Source: Ramlibacter agri (GTDB taxonomy: Bacteria > Pseudomonadota > Gammaproteobacteria > Burkholderiales > Burkholderiaceae_C). Taken from it: a DNA stretch of 64,000 nucleotides. The notes beneath the pieces are model-generated. The model did not search any database. It worked only from the letters and a program-made list of their open reading frames with translations, and was not told the DNA's origin. The stretch spans positions 868,001 to 932,000 of the forward strand of contig NZ_JABBFX010000001.1 in NCBI RefSeq assembly GCF_012927085.1, given 5' to 3'. This document shows positions 1 through 8,725 of this stretch, one piece after another; position 1 is the first letter of the stretch, and each line of letters begins with the position of its first letter. The position numbers and the translations under genes were made by a program.

Positions 1-2
1 GC

Positions 3-554
3 GCCTGGCTCGGTTCTCGCAGTGCGGACGAAGCGGTGCTTGCAGGGTTGCTGTTTCCCGGATCCACCCGCACAGGCGCCATGGCACGGGCGGTACTGGA
101 ACGGTTTCGCGCCGATGGCCTGCAGCGTCTGGCCACTGTGCTGGGACTGACTTCCCCCGCAAGCTGTGTGGAAGCCCCGCCGGAAGGAGTCGCCGTGCCG
201 GGGTCCGGCGCGGTCACGGCCGAATGGGCGGCGCCGCTGCCGTGGCGGCTGGTCATCGGTGCGGCAGCTGCCGCGCCCTGGCGATCGCGCCCCGGCGCAA
301 GTACCGCGCGCTGCGCGGGCCCGCTGGCCGCGGTCCACGAAGCCTTGTTCCAGCGCGAGTTCGTGCTGCAGGTCGAACTGCAAGGCTGCGAGCTGCAGCT
401 CGGCGCATTGCGCGACCTGCGGCCCGGCGATGTCATCCGCTTGCCGCATCGACTGGAAGCACCGGCGAACGTGCGCCAGGAAGGCCGCACGCTTTTCTCC
501 GCCCACCTGGGCCGCCAAGGCGGCGCCAAGGCCGTCGAACTCGCACCGGCCTGA
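3..554 (+). CDS. fliM: flagellar motor switch FliM-like protein, 5' truncated
   Basis: The reading frame is open from the first complete codon, so the true start lies upstream of the window. What remains (about 184 residues) ends in a SpoA (surface presentation of antigens) domain: roughly the last 75 residues carry the hydrophobic beta pattern around LQVELQGCELQLGALRDL and the PGDVI turn. FliM forms the C-ring at the flagellar base and binds CheY-P. The next genes are fliN, fliO and fliP, the usual flagellar order, which supports FliM over a type III secretion SctQ protein. The N-terminal CheY-binding and middle domains cannot be checked. Confidence 0.7.
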   Translation, partial: AWLGSRSADEAVLAGLLFPGSTRTGAMARAVLERFRADGLQRLATVLGLTSPASCVEAPPEGVAVPGSGAVTAEWAAPLPWRLVIGAAAAAPWRSRPGASTARCAGPLAAVHEALFQREFVLQVELQGCELQLGALRDLRPGDVIRLPHRLEAPANVRQEGRTLFSAHLGRQGGAKAVELAPA

Positions 555-580
555 GCGCGCCGCAGCGGACGAGGGATGCC

Positions 581-937
581 ATGAGCCAGATGATCGAAAC
601 CCTTCTGCACGAGAGCACGCCACCGCGGCCGCGGGCGCGCAGCATTGCTTTCGAGGAACTGGTGGCCGGGGCGGTCGATGGTCCGCCGCTGCTCGCCGAC
701 ACGCATCCCTTGCTCGGCGTCAAGGTGCAGCTGCAGGTGCGCGTGGGTTCGGCCTCCATGACGGTGGGCGAGTTGCTGGCAGCGCGCGAGAACCAGGTGC
801 TGGCCCTGGACCGCGGCGTGGACCAGCCGGTGGACCTCGTACTCGATGGGCGCACCGTGGCGCGCGGCCAATTGGTGGCGGTGGACGATTGCTTCGCCGT
901 ACGCATCACCGAGCTGCCGGTTCCGCTGAAGCTGTGA
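581..937 (+). CDS. fliN: flagellar motor switch protein FliN
   Basis: This 118-residue protein is almost entirely one SpoA domain (about residues 43-113), with the usual features: PLLGVKVQLQVRVG, a GELLAAREN helix start, and a final AVRITEL strand. FliN multimerises in the C-ring below FliM and docks the export ATPase complex. The start is the ATG at 581; a longer frame upstream reads through the fliM end and is not credible. It lies 26 bp after fliM and 1 bp before fliO, so it is translated in the same operon. Confidence 0.87.
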   Translation: MSQMIETLLHESTPPRPRARSIAFEELVAGAVDGPPLLADTHPLLGVKVQLQVRVGSASMTVGELLAARENQVLALDRGVDQPVDLVLDGRTVARGQLVAVDDCFAVRITELPVPLKL

Positions 938-938
938 C

Positions 939-1388
939 ATGGACCCTCGCGCATGCCGTCGCCGGCTCGCCCCGTGGCTCCTCGCCTGCGGCTGGGCGCT
1001 GACGGCAAGCGGCCACGCGCAGGAGACGGTCCGGGCCGCGCGAGTGGGAGCAAGCAGCGTCCTGCCCACGACTTTGCCGCTGAGGCGCGGGGCGGCGGAC
1101 ACGCCGGCTGCGCCGCCGTGGCTCGCCGCCTCCAGCGTGCTGCTGCTCGCTGCGGCAGGTGGCGGCCTGCTGGTGATGCGGAGGCAGCGCTGGCCATGGC
1201 TTCGCATCGCTCGGCCTGACGGCGGACGCCCTGGCCTGGAGCGCATCTCCAGCCAGGCGCTGACGGCGCAGGCCAGCCTGCACGCCGTCCGCTGGAACGG
1301 CGAAGAGCTGCTCGTTGCCTGCACGGCACAGCAGGTGACGCTGCTGGCCCGGCGGCCTGCGAGCAGCGCGGAGGGAGAGAGGGCATGA
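939..1388 (+). CDS. fliO: flagellar biosynthetic protein FliO
   Basis: The 149-residue protein has an N-terminal signal-like stretch (residues 10-27), a transmembrane helix at about 61-80, and a basic cytoplasmic tail containing the LERISSQALTAQASLHAVRW and ELLVACTAQQVTLLAR patterns typical of FliO. FliO helps assemble the FliP ring of the flagellar export gate. FliO is poorly conserved, so the call relies on size, topology and position between fliN and fliP. Its stop overlaps the fliP start by 4 bp (ATGA). Confidence 0.8.
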   Translation: MDPRACRRRLAPWLLACGWALTASGHAQETVRAARVGASSVLPTTLPLRRGAADTPAAPPWLAASSVLLLAAAGGGLLVMRRQRWPWLRIARPDGGRPGLERISSQALTAQASLHAVRWNGEELLVACTAQQVTLLARRPASSAEGERA

Positions 1389-2107
1389 GCAACGCGGTTC
1401 GGCGTGGTGCAGCCATCCTGCTCCTGCTGCTGGCCGCGGGCGCGCAGGCGGCGCCGGCTGGCCCGTCGCTGGTCGGCATGGAAACCTCGCAGACGCTGCG
1501 CATCGTGCTTGGCCTCACGGTCCTGGCCGTGCTGCCGGCGCTGCTGGTCTGCGTCACCGCTTTCTTGCGCATCGTGATCGTGCTGGCGATGCTGCGGCAC
1601 GCCCTGGGCATGCCGGAAACGCCACCCAACACCGTGGTGATCGGCCTGGCCCTGTTCCTCACGCTGTTCACGATGGCGCCGGTGCTGCATCGAGCCAACC
1701 AGGAGGCTTTCCAGCCCTTCATGCAAGGCACGCTGCCGATGGAGGCGGCCTATGACAAGGGCGCGGCGCCCCTGCGCGAGTTCATGGTGCGCCAGACACG
1801 CGAGCAGGACCTCGCCTTGATGGTGGAACTTTCCAAGGCCGATGTGCCGCAAGGCATGGACGACATCAGCAACGTGCAGCTGGTGCCCGCGTTCATGCTC
1901 TCCGAACTGCGGGCTGCATTCCAGATCGGTTTTCTCGTGTTCCTGCCTTTCCTCCTGATCGACCTGGTCGTCTCCAGCGTCCTGATGGCCCTGGGGATGA
2001 TGATGATGCCGCCGACCACGGTGGCCTTGCCGCTCAAGGTCCTGATGTTCGTGCTGGTGGACGGCTGGAGTCTGGTCCTGAAGGCGCTGGTCGGCAGCTT
2101 CCGTTGA
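1385..2107 (+). CDS. fliP: flagellar export gate protein FliP
   Basis: The 240-residue integral membrane protein matches FliP across its length. It has a signal peptide (residues 1-22), the TAFLRIVIVLAMLRHALG helix, the SELRAAFQIGF segment, and a C-terminal LGMMMMPPTTVALPLK loop followed by the final helix. FliP forms the core of the FliPQR protein-export channel in the inner membrane. The start overlaps the end of fliO. The next gene is a sigma factor rather than fliQ and fliR, which normally follow; see findings. Confidence 0.93.
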   Translation: MSNAVRRGAAILLLLLAAGAQAAPAGPSLVGMETSQTLRIVLGLTVLAVLPALLVCVTAFLRIVIVLAMLRHALGMPETPPNTVVIGLALFLTLFTMAPVLHRANQEAFQPFMQGTLPMEAAYDKGAAPLREFMVRQTREQDLALMVELSKADVPQGMDDISNVQLVPAFMLSELRAAFQIGFLVFLPFLLIDLVVSSVLMALGMMMMPPTTVALPLKVLMFVLVDGWSLVLKALVGSFR

Positions 2108-2111
2108 TGCC

Positions 2112-2879
2112 ATGGACGCGACGCTTGCGGCTCGGGGTCTCCCGCCGGCGCAGATGCCACCGGCGGCCGCGCACGAACTGGCGCTGTGGCGCCGCCTGCG
2201 CTCGAGCGGTGACGGCGAGGCGCGTGCGGGGCTGCTCGCCTTGCACATGCCCTACGCCCGGATCGTTGCCGCGACCTACTATGCACGGCGCTACACCGAC
2301 GAGGTCGAATTCGGCGACTACCTGCAGTACGCCTCGATTGGCCTGCTCGAGGCCCTGGAGCGCTTCGACCCGGATCGCGGCGCGCTGTTCCGCACCTTCG
2401 CAGCCCGCCGCATGCATGGCGCCATCCTCAACGGCCTGGAGCGCCTGTCGGAAAAGCAGCAGCAGATCTCGGCGCGGCAGCGCCTGCGGGCCGAGCGCGT
2501 GCAGGCCGCCAAGGAGATGGCGCGGGACGCCGGCACCGGCGACAGGCTTTACGCGTACGTTGCGGAGGTCGGCGTGGGGCTGGCGCTCGCCTGGCTGCTG
2601 GAAGGGACCGGCCTGGTCCATCCCGGCGAGCGCGCCGAGTCGCTGCCCTTCTACCACCATGCCGAAGTGCGGCAACTGCGCGAAAGCCTGCTGCAGGCCG
2701 TGGAAGCGCTGCCCGCGCAGGAGCGCACCGTGATCCGCAGCCACTACCTGCAGGACCTTCCTTTCGAGGAGATCGCCACCATGCTGCAACTCACCAAGGG
2801 CCGCATCTCGCAGGTCCACAAGAGCGCGCTGCAACGCTTGCGCGCCTGCCTGGGCGATGGCGCGGCCGTGGCGTTGTGA
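2112..2879 (+). CDS. fliA: sigma-28-type RNA polymerase sigma factor (FliA family)
   Basis: The 255-residue protein has region 2 (about residues 48-110: YARIVAATYYARR, EFGDYLQYASIGLLEALERFDP, FRTFAARRMHGAILNGLER), a region 3 linker, and region 4 with a helix-turn-helix (LPFEEIATMLQLTKGRISQVHKSAL, about 215-240). Sigma-28 directs late flagellar genes such as filament and motor genes. It starts 4 bp after fliP and is followed after 7 bp by a TPR gene, so it is transcribed with the export genes. This unusual linkage raises the possibility that it serves a second or lateral-type flagellar system. Confidence 0.85.
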   Translation: MDATLAARGLPPAQMPPAAAHELALWRRLRSSGDGEARAGLLALHMPYARIVAATYYARRYTDEVEFGDYLQYASIGLLEALERFDPDRGALFRTFAARRMHGAILNGLERLSEKQQQISARQRLRAERVQAAKEMARDAGTGDRLYAYVAEVGVGLALAWLLEGTGLVHPGERAESLPFYHHAEVRQLRESLLQAVEALPAQERTVIRSHYLQDLPFEEIATMLQLTKGRISQVHKSALQRLRACLGDGAAVAL

Positions 2880-2886
2880 GAATGCC

Positions 2887-4023
2887 ATGGACGCGAGCAC
2901 GCATTCTTCCGCCGCCCGCCTGGGCCAGCTGCAGGCCTGGCTCGCCGAGGACCCGGACAACCCGGCACTGCTGGCCGACGCCTGCGACAGCGCCATTGCC
3001 GCCGGTGCGCACGAAGAGGCGCAGGCGCATCTCGCCACCGCCAGCCGGCTGCGGCTGGATCCGGCGGCCTGGAGCTTCCGCCAGGCGCGCCTGTGCATCG
3101 CACGGCGCGAATTGGAGCGCGCCGCGGAGCTGCTGCAGCAACTCGCGGCCACCGAAGGCGAGCATCCGGTGCTGGCCCATGACTTCGCCTATGTGCGCCT
3201 GCTCCAGGGCGATGCCGAGACTTGCCGCAGCTTGCTGGAGCCTTGGCTGACCAGGGACTGCGCTCCCCAGCCGCTGGAAGCGATCCAGGCGCTCTGGCTG
3301 CGCGCGATGCATGCATCGGGCTTGGTGGAGGACGCCTGGTCCTGGCTGCAACAGCAGGAGGCGGCGCGGCTGCCGGCAGGCTTGCGCGGCGTGGCCAGCC
3401 TGCTGGCCGTCGATGCCGAGGATTTCGCGGCCGCCCGCACGCTGGCCGAAGCGGCGCTCGCCGTGCATCCCATGCACCCGGAAGCGCTGGTGGCGCGGGC
3501 CACCGTGGCGCTGGCGGAGCAGCAGGTGGAGTCGGCGCGCGGCTGGCTGGCGCAGGCGCTGCAGGCTAACTCGGATGACGGGCGGACCTGGTCCATGCTG
3601 GGCCTCGCCAGCCTGCAGGCGCGCGAGTTCGCGCTGGCCCAGGCGCAGCTGGAAAGGGCGGTGCAGGCCCTCCCGCGGCACATCGGGAGCTGGCATGCGT
3701 TGGGCTGGGCGTGCCTGTTGCAGCAGGACTTGCCGGGCGCGCACCAGGCCTTTGCGCAGGCCCTGGCCCTGGACCGCAACTTCGCCGAAAGCCATGGCGC
3801 GGTGGGCCTGGTGCTCGCCTTGCGCGGCCACCGCGAGGCCGCGCAAGGGCAGCTCGCGCTGGCCGCCCGCCTGGACCCGCGCAACGTCACCGGCCGCTTC
3901 GCGCAGGCGCTGCTGCGTGGCGAGATTGGCGATGCCGCGCGCCTGCAGGCGCTGGCGCATCGGCTGCTCGATCGTCCTGGCTTCTTCGGCGGCAAGCTGC
4001 GCGACTCGATGCCGAAGCGCTGA
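2887..4023 (+). CDS. tetratricopeptide-repeat protein of the flagellar operon
   Basis: This 378-residue protein has no signal peptide. It is built of about nine to ten 34-residue helical repeats with TPR signatures (for example WSMLGLASLQAREFALAQAQ and WHALGWACLLQQDLPGAHQA). TPR proteins are scaffolds for protein-protein contacts; the partner here is unknown. The ATG at 2887 is chosen because the longer frame overlaps the sigma factor. Its position directly after the sigma gene suggests a flagellar role, for example export chaperone or regulator, but this is inference from context only. Confidence 0.8.
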   Translation: MDASTHSSAARLGQLQAWLAEDPDNPALLADACDSAIAAGAHEEAQAHLATASRLRLDPAAWSFRQARLCIARRELERAAELLQQLAATEGEHPVLAHDFAYVRLLQGDAETCRSLLEPWLTRDCAPQPLEAIQALWLRAMHASGLVEDAWSWLQQQEAARLPAGLRGVASLLAVDAEDFAAARTLAEAALAVHPMHPEALVARATVALAEQQVESARGWLAQALQANSDDGRTWSMLGLASLQAREFALAQAQLERAVQALPRHIGSWHALGWACLLQQDLPGAHQAFAQALALDRNFAESHGAVGLVLALRGHREAAQGQLALAARLDPRNVTGRFAQALLRGEIGDAARLQALAHRLLDRPGFFGGKLRDSMPKR

Positions 4024-4050
4024 TCGCGGGACGGCGGCTACCATGCCGGC

Positions 4051-5406
4051 ATGCAGCCGACCCCGCATGCCCGTCCGCTCTGGACCCGCTTCCTGGTCTT
4101 TCTCGGCCCGCTGGTCCTCACCAACGTGTTGCAGGCGCTCGCGGGCACGATCACCACGATCTACCTGGGCCAGTTGCTCGGTGCGCGCGCTCTGGCCGCG
4201 GCGGTCAGCTTCTTCCCTCTCTTCATGTGCTGCATCGGCTTCGTCATCGGCCTGGGCGCCGGCGCGTCCATCCTCATCGGCCAGGCCTGGGGCGCGCGCG
4301 AGCCGGACAAGGTGCGGCGCGTGGCGGGCACGGTGCTGGTGGGCGCACTGGCGCTGTCCTGCATCGTCGCCGGGGTTGGCGAGCTGGGCATCGCGCCGCT
4401 CATGCGCGCGCTGGGCACGCCGGCGGACGTGCTGCCGGATTCGATCGCGTATGCGCGCGTGCTGCTGCTGGCGCTGCCCGCGCTGTTCCTGCACCTGCTG
4501 TCGGCGGCGGTGCTGCGCGGGCTGGGCGACTCGGTGACGCCGCTGCGCGCGCTGCTGGTGGCCAGCAGTGTGTGGGTGGCGCTGACGCCGGCCTTCATCC
4601 TGGGCTGGCTGGGGCTGCCGCGGCTGGGCGTCACCAGCGCCGCCTGGGCCAGCCTGTGCGGCAACAGCGCCGCTGTGGCGTGGCTAGGGTGGCATTTGCA
4701 CCGCAAGCAGCACATGGTGGCGTTCGGCGCGCTGCGCCCCTACTTTCATTTCAACGGCCCGCTGCTCAAGACGGTGGCGCGCCTGGGCATCCCCACCGGC
4801 CTCTTCTTCATCACCAGTTCGGCGGCGGACGTGGGCATGCTCTCGCTGGTCAACCGCCACGGCTCGCAGGCCACCGCCGCCTGGGGCGCGGTCAACCAGG
4901 TGATGGCCTACGTGCAGTTCCCGGCCATGTCCATCGCCATCGCCTCTTCGGTGTTCGCGGCGCAGGCCATCGGCGCGCGCCAGCTGGCGGAGGTGGACCA
5001 CGTGACGCGCGTGGGCCTGTGGCTGAACCTGCTGCTGACCGGCGGGCTGGCCGTCGTCGCGGCGCTGGCCGCGCCTTTCGCGGTGGCGCTGTTCCTGAAG
5101 GACGGCGCCATCATCGCGCTGGCCTCCTCGCTGCTGCACATCACCGTGTGGGGCAGCATCGCCTTCGGCATGGCCAGCGTGTTCACCGCCGTCATGCGCG
5201 CGGCCGGCACCGTGCGCGTGCCCACCAGCATCTCGCTGGGCTGCATCGCCTTGCTGCTGTTCCCCTTTGCCTGGTCCCTGGAGAACGCGCTGGGGCTCCA
5301 AGGCATCTGGGTCGCGTACCCGCTCACCTACGCATGCGCGCTGGTGCTGCAGACGCTGTACTTCTACGGCGTGTGGAAGCGGCGGCCCATCGCGCGGCTG
5401 GTGTAG
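4051..5406 (+). CDS. MATE-family multidrug/sodium efflux transporter
   Basis: The 451-residue protein has about twelve predicted membrane helices in two six-helix halves. MATE-type patterns include GAGASILIGQAWGARE in the first half and ASSVFAAQAIGARQL in the matching place of the second half. MATE proteins export cationic drugs and metabolites in exchange for H+ or Na+. The start is the ATG at 4051, 27 bp after the TPR gene. It faces a small convergent gene 13 bp downstream. The substrate cannot be told from sequence. Confidence 0.92.
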   Translation: MQPTPHARPLWTRFLVFLGPLVLTNVLQALAGTITTIYLGQLLGARALAAAVSFFPLFMCCIGFVIGLGAGASILIGQAWGAREPDKVRRVAGTVLVGALALSCIVAGVGELGIAPLMRALGTPADVLPDSIAYARVLLLALPALFLHLLSAAVLRGLGDSVTPLRALLVASSVWVALTPAFILGWLGLPRLGVTSAAWASLCGNSAAVAWLGWHLHRKQHMVAFGALRPYFHFNGPLLKTVARLGIPTGLFFITSSAADVGMLSLVNRHGSQATAAWGAVNQVMAYVQFPAMSIAIASSVFAAQAIGARQLAEVDHVTRVGLWLNLLLTGGLAVVAALAAPFAVALFLKDGAIIALASSLLHITVWGSIAFGMASVFTAVMRAAGTVRVPTSISLGCIALLLFPFAWSLENALGLQGIWVAYPLTYACALVLQTLYFYGVWKRRPIARLV

Positions 5407-5419
5407 CGCCGCGGGCGGC

Positions 5420-5632
5420 TCACTGCTGGTCGGCGTCGCCCTCCGGCTGGGGTTGTTGCTGTGCCGGCTGCGCGGCCTTGCTGCGCAGTTCCCTGAGTTC
5501 GAAGGTGCCCTGGTGGCCGGCGCCGTCCTGTTCCCAGCTGCACACTGCCGTGTGCTGCGAGCACGCCAGCACGGTCATCACTGGTCCGTCCGAACCCGCG
5601 GTCACCCGGTCACCCTTGCGAATGCTGTCCAT
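5420..5632 (-). CDS. YodC-like small protein (DUF2158)
   Basis: This 70-residue protein has the layout of the DUF2158/YodC family: an N-terminal RKGDRVTAGSDGPVMTV segment, then a CSWEQDGAGHQGTFELRELR beta segment, ending in a Gln/Pro-rich tail. The family resembles small SH3-like barrels and has no established function. It is convergent with the MATE gene and lies downstream of two receiver-domain genes on the same strand, 45 bp after the first. Confidence 0.7.
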   Translation of the reverse strand: MDSIRKGDRVTAGSDGPVMTVLACSQHTAVCSWEQDGAGHQGTFELRELRSKAAQPAQQQPQPEGDADQQ

Positions 5633-5677
5633 TCTTTCATGCTATGTCCGGGTCGCCGGAAACCAAGCTGTGCGGCC

Positions 5678-6067
5678 TCAATCGCCCGCGCCGGTTTCCG
5701 CCGTGCGTGACTCGGCCAGCACATTCTGCAGGTGGTCGAAATCGACGGGCTTGGTCAGGTGGGTGTCGAAGCCGGCCCGGCGCGTGCGCTCGCGGTCCTC
5801 CGCCGTGCCCCAGCCGGTCAGCGCCACCAGCCGCATGTGGGACAGGTCGGGCTTGGCGCGCAGCAGGCCCGCCAGTTCGTAGCCCGTCATGTCCGGCAGG
5901 CCGATGTCCAGGAAGGCGATGTCGGGGTGGAACTGCTCCACCGCCGCGCGGGCCTGCTGGCCGGAGTTGGCGGTCTGCACTTCGTGGCCGTGCAGTTCCA
6001 GCAGCATGGCCAGGCTCTGGGCGGCGTCCTCGTTGTCGTCGACGATCAGTACACGCATGGGGTCCAT
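5678..6067 (-). CDS. single-domain response regulator (CheY-like receiver)
   Basis: The 129 residues are a complete receiver domain with no output domain. The acidic pocket D10/D11, phosphorylation site D54, switch T84 and conserved K106 are all present. Such proteins act by protein contact or as phosphate relays for hybrid kinases. The sequence resembles receivers found C-terminal to hybrid histidine kinases (PDMTGYELAGLLR, VALTGWGT). An AAGGAAA ribosome site precedes the ATG at 6067. No kinase is adjacent, so its partner is unknown. Confidence 0.87.
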   Translation of the reverse strand: MDPMRVLIVDDNEDAAQSLAMLLELHGHEVQTANSGQQARAAVEQFHPDIAFLDIGLPDMTGYELAGLLRAKPDLSHMRLVALTGWGTAEDRERTRRAGFDTHLTKPVDFDHLQNVLAESRTAETGAGD

Positions 6068-6174
6068 GGCGGTTTCCTTGTTTCTCCGGTTCGCAGAGCC
6101 CTGGCTCAGCTTGTCCGGGGATTAGGCGCCAACTGTGGCGGCCGCCTTGTAGGACTGCAGCACTTCCACCTTCT

Positions 6175-6561
6175 TCACGCGCCCGCCTGCGCGCGGCGCC
6201 TGTGTTCGTCCAGCCATTGCAGGAAGGCCTCGGTATCCGACTTGTCGAACACGGCGTCCGCGCCCAGCCCCAGGCAGTGCGTCTTGATGCCCGGGCTGGC
6301 ATAGCTGCTGAAGACGGCGATGCGGCCTCGGCCCGGGCACAGCACGCATTCGCTCACCACGCCCAGGCCGGAGCCTTGCTCGAGCACCAGGTCGATCACC
6401 GCGATCTCCCAGCCGCCCACGTTGCTGCGCAGCCAGAGGCGCGCTTCGGCCTCGGTGCCCTCGTTGGCGACGATGCGCAGGTCGCCGATGGCGGTGCAGG
6501 CGTCCTCGATCAGCGTGCGCATGCTCCACAAGTCTTCGACCAGGAACAGGCGAACGTCCAA
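6175..6561 (-). CDS. stand-alone receiver-domain protein
   Basis: The 128-residue protein is a divergent receiver: acidic E9/D10, phospho-acceptor D57 (AVIDLVLEQGSG), S85/S86 at the switch position and K107 (FDKSD). There is no DNA-binding domain. The only plausible start is TTG at 6561, with GGAG six bases upstream; no upstream ATG exists in frame. It precedes another lone receiver on the same strand and may relay signals from a distant kinase. Confidence 0.8.
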   Translation of the reverse strand: MDVRLFLVEDLWSMRTLIEDACTAIGDLRIVANEGTEAEARLWLRSNVGGWEIAVIDLVLEQGSGLGVVSECVLCPGRGRIAVFSSYASPGIKTHCLGLGADAVFDKSDTEAFLQWLDEHRRRAQAGA

Positions 6562-6681
6562 CGCAAACTCCGGAGCCGGTGGCAGACATTCTGCTTACTT
6601 GCTGGCTCTGCAGCCGCCAAGTCGCGCGGGTTACTGACGAACCGCCGGGAAGTTGTCGGGCGAGCAGTGGGCGCGGCCTGC

Positions 6682-7989
6682 TCAGGCCGCGTGACACGCC
6701 GGCTGGCGATACTCGAAGCGCAGGCCGCTGGTGCCAGCGGCCGGCGCCAGCGTGATGCGGCCCGCGTACCGGTGGGCCACGGCCGCAACGATGGCCAGGC
6801 CGAGCCCGCTGCCGGTTTCGCTGGCGCCTGGCACGCGGTAGAAGGGCTCGAACGCGCGCGTCAGCTCCGCTGGCGGAATGCCCGGGCCGTCATCGACGAC
6901 GCTGATGACGGCGTCGCCCGCTTCGACATACACGGACAGCGAGACCCGGCCGCCGGCCGGGCAGTACTTGACGGCGTTGCCGACCACGTTGTGCATCAGC
7001 GTCCGCAAATCGAGTTCGCTCGCCTGCAGGCAGGCGTCGCGCTCGCAACGTTCCATGCCGAGGTCCACGCCCTTCGCCTGCGCGGACGGAACCAGTTCGG
7101 CGAGCACGTCGCAAGCGATGCCGGCGACGCCGACCGGCGCTGCCGCGGCGGGCAGCGGCGCCTCCACCCGCGCCATCGACAGCAGCTGCTCCAGCAGGTG
7201 CTGGATGCGCGCGATCCCCAGCTGCAGTTCGGCCAGCCGCGAACGTGCCTCGTCGTCATCAAGCACCGCTTCGACGTTGGCTGCCTGCAGGCGCAGCGCG
7301 GCGACGGGCGAGCGCAGCTCGTGGGCCGCGTTCGCGACGAAACGCTCCTGCCGCGCCAGCGACGAGGTCAGGTCCCCCAGCAGCCGCTTGATGGAGTGCA
7401 GGAAGGGCTGCACCTCCGCGGGCACCTCCACCTCGGGCAAGGCCGCCGCGCGCGCGGAGGCATGCGAATCCACGTGGTGCGCCAGCCGGCCCACCGGCTC
7501 CAGCGTGCGGCGCACGATCTCGCGCATCAGCAAGGCCAGCACCGGGATCAGCGCCAGCAGCGGGATCAGGGTGCGGATCGCGCTGTGGAAGGCGACCTCG
7601 TCGCGCACCTGCGTGCGCTGCGCGACTGCGACCCGCTCGCCCTGGGCCAGCGGCTGCAGCAGCACGCGCCAGCCGCCGCCGTTCCATTCGATCGTGTGGA
7701 TGCCGTCCGGCAGGCTCGCCAGCGGAGCCGGCGCGGCGCTGCCTGGCCGCAGCGGCACGATCAGCAGGTCGTTGTCCGGTTCGGAGCCCGGCAACTGCGC
7801 GGCTTGCGCAGGCAGGTGCATCTGCCCGTTCGCGATCAGCGCGCCCGTCTCGTGCAGCAGGTCGTCCATGATCTCGTTGGCATCGTGCAGCGCCCAGGCG
7901 AACGACACGCCGCCGGCGACGGCACAAGCGAGCAGCAGCGTGATCGACAGGCCCAGCGACAGCCGCCACTGCAGCGAGTTGCGCTTCAC
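6682..7989 (-). CDS. sensor histidine kinase, QseC-like
   Basis: This 435-residue kinase has two transmembrane helices (about 10-33 and 140-157) around a periplasmic sensor domain of about 105 residues. A HAMP-like linker, a dimerisation box with the phospho-accepting H223 (NAAHELRSPVAALRL) and an ATPase domain (NVVGNAVKYCP, DDGPGIP, GSGLGLAIV) follow. It overlaps its regulator by 4 bp, so the pair is translationally coupled. The layout is that of the QseC/PmrB group, which sense envelope or metal signals; the stimulus here is unknown. Confidence 0.92.
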   Translation of the reverse strand: MKRNSLQWRLSLGLSITLLLACAVAGGVSFAWALHDANEIMDDLLHETGALIANGQMHLPAQAAQLPGSEPDNDLLIVPLRPGSAAPAPLASLPDGIHTIEWNGGGWRVLLQPLAQGERVAVAQRTQVRDEVAFHSAIRTLIPLLALIPVLALLMREIVRRTLEPVGRLAHHVDSHASARAAALPEVEVPAEVQPFLHSIKRLLGDLTSSLARQERFVANAAHELRSPVAALRLQAANVEAVLDDDEARSRLAELQLGIARIQHLLEQLLSMARVEAPLPAAAAPVGVAGIACDVLAELVPSAQAKGVDLGMERCERDACLQASELDLRTLMHNVVGNAVKYCPAGGRVSLSVYVEAGDAVISVVDDGPGIPPAELTRAFEPFYRVPGASETGSGLGLAIVAAVAHRYAGRITLAPAAGTSGLRFEYRQPACHAA

Positions 7990-8648
7990 GGCGCCCTGTC
8001 CACCATGTAGCCGACGCCGCGCACCGTGCGGATCACTTCGGCGCCCAGCTTCTTGCGCAGCCCGTACACCAGCACCTCCACGGTGTTGCTCTCGACGTTC
8101 TGGTCCCAGCCGTAGATGCGTTCCTCGAGGTCGCCCTTGGACACGATGGCGCCGGGCCGGCGCACCAGGGCCTCGAGCAGCGCGAACTCGCGGGCCGACA
8201 GGCGGCTGCGCGCGCCGCGAAACTCGGCCTCGTGCGAAGCCGGGTCGAGCGTGAGCTCGCCGCAGGCCAGCAGCGGCGCGCCGGAGCCGGCCTTCCGGCG
8301 GACCACTGCGCGCATGCGGGCGAGCAGCTCCTTCAGTTCGAAGGGCTTGACCAGGTAGTCGTCCGCGCCGAGGTCCAGCACGTCGACGCGCGTGTCCAGC
8401 TGGTGGCGCGCCGACAGGACGAGCACCGGCAGGGCCGGGTCGCTGCGACGCAGCGTGCGCAGGATGTCCATGCCGTCGGCCGCGCCCAGGCCCAGGTCCA
8501 GCAAGAGCAGGTCGTACTGGTTGTCGCGCAGCGCCGCCGTGCCGTGGGCCGCGTCGCGCACCCAGTCGACGGCGTGCGCCGCGTCCACCAGCGCCTGCGC
8601 GGTCGCGCGGCCGATCATGGGGTCGTCTTCGATGAGGAGGATGCGCAT
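7986..8648 (-). CDS. OmpR-family response regulator, QseB/PmrA-like
   Basis: The 220-residue protein has a receiver (D8/D9, phosphorylated D51, lysine in LVKPFELKELL) and a C-terminal winged-helix DNA-binding domain (RLSAREFALLEALV, then YGLRKKLGAEVIRTVRGVGYMV). This group binds direct half-sites spaced about 11 bp. It is co-transcribed with the kinase gene downstream on the minus strand. Next upstream are two PAP2 phosphatase genes on the same strand, which are possible targets. Confidence 0.92.
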   Translation of the reverse strand: MRILLIEDDPMIGRATAQALVDAAHAVDWVRDAAHGTAALRDNQYDLLLLDLGLGAADGMDILRTLRRSDPALPVLVLSARHQLDTRVDVLDLGADDYLVKPFELKELLARMRAVVRRKAGSGAPLLACGELTLDPASHEAEFRGARSRLSAREFALLEALVRRPGAIVSKGDLEERIYGWDQNVESNTVEVLVYGLRKKLGAEVIRTVRGVGYMVDRAP

Positions 8649-8725
8649 GGCGGACTCCGGCTCCGGGCTACTTTAGCGGCCGACCGTGGCGATGGTGTCG
8701 CCATCGTGCTCAGCACGAGCCCGCA

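Noticed and set aside
2791..4494. Minus-strand frame across the TPR and MATE genes
   Set aside because: Arg/Gln/His-rich translation with no domain; the plus-strand genes are clear.
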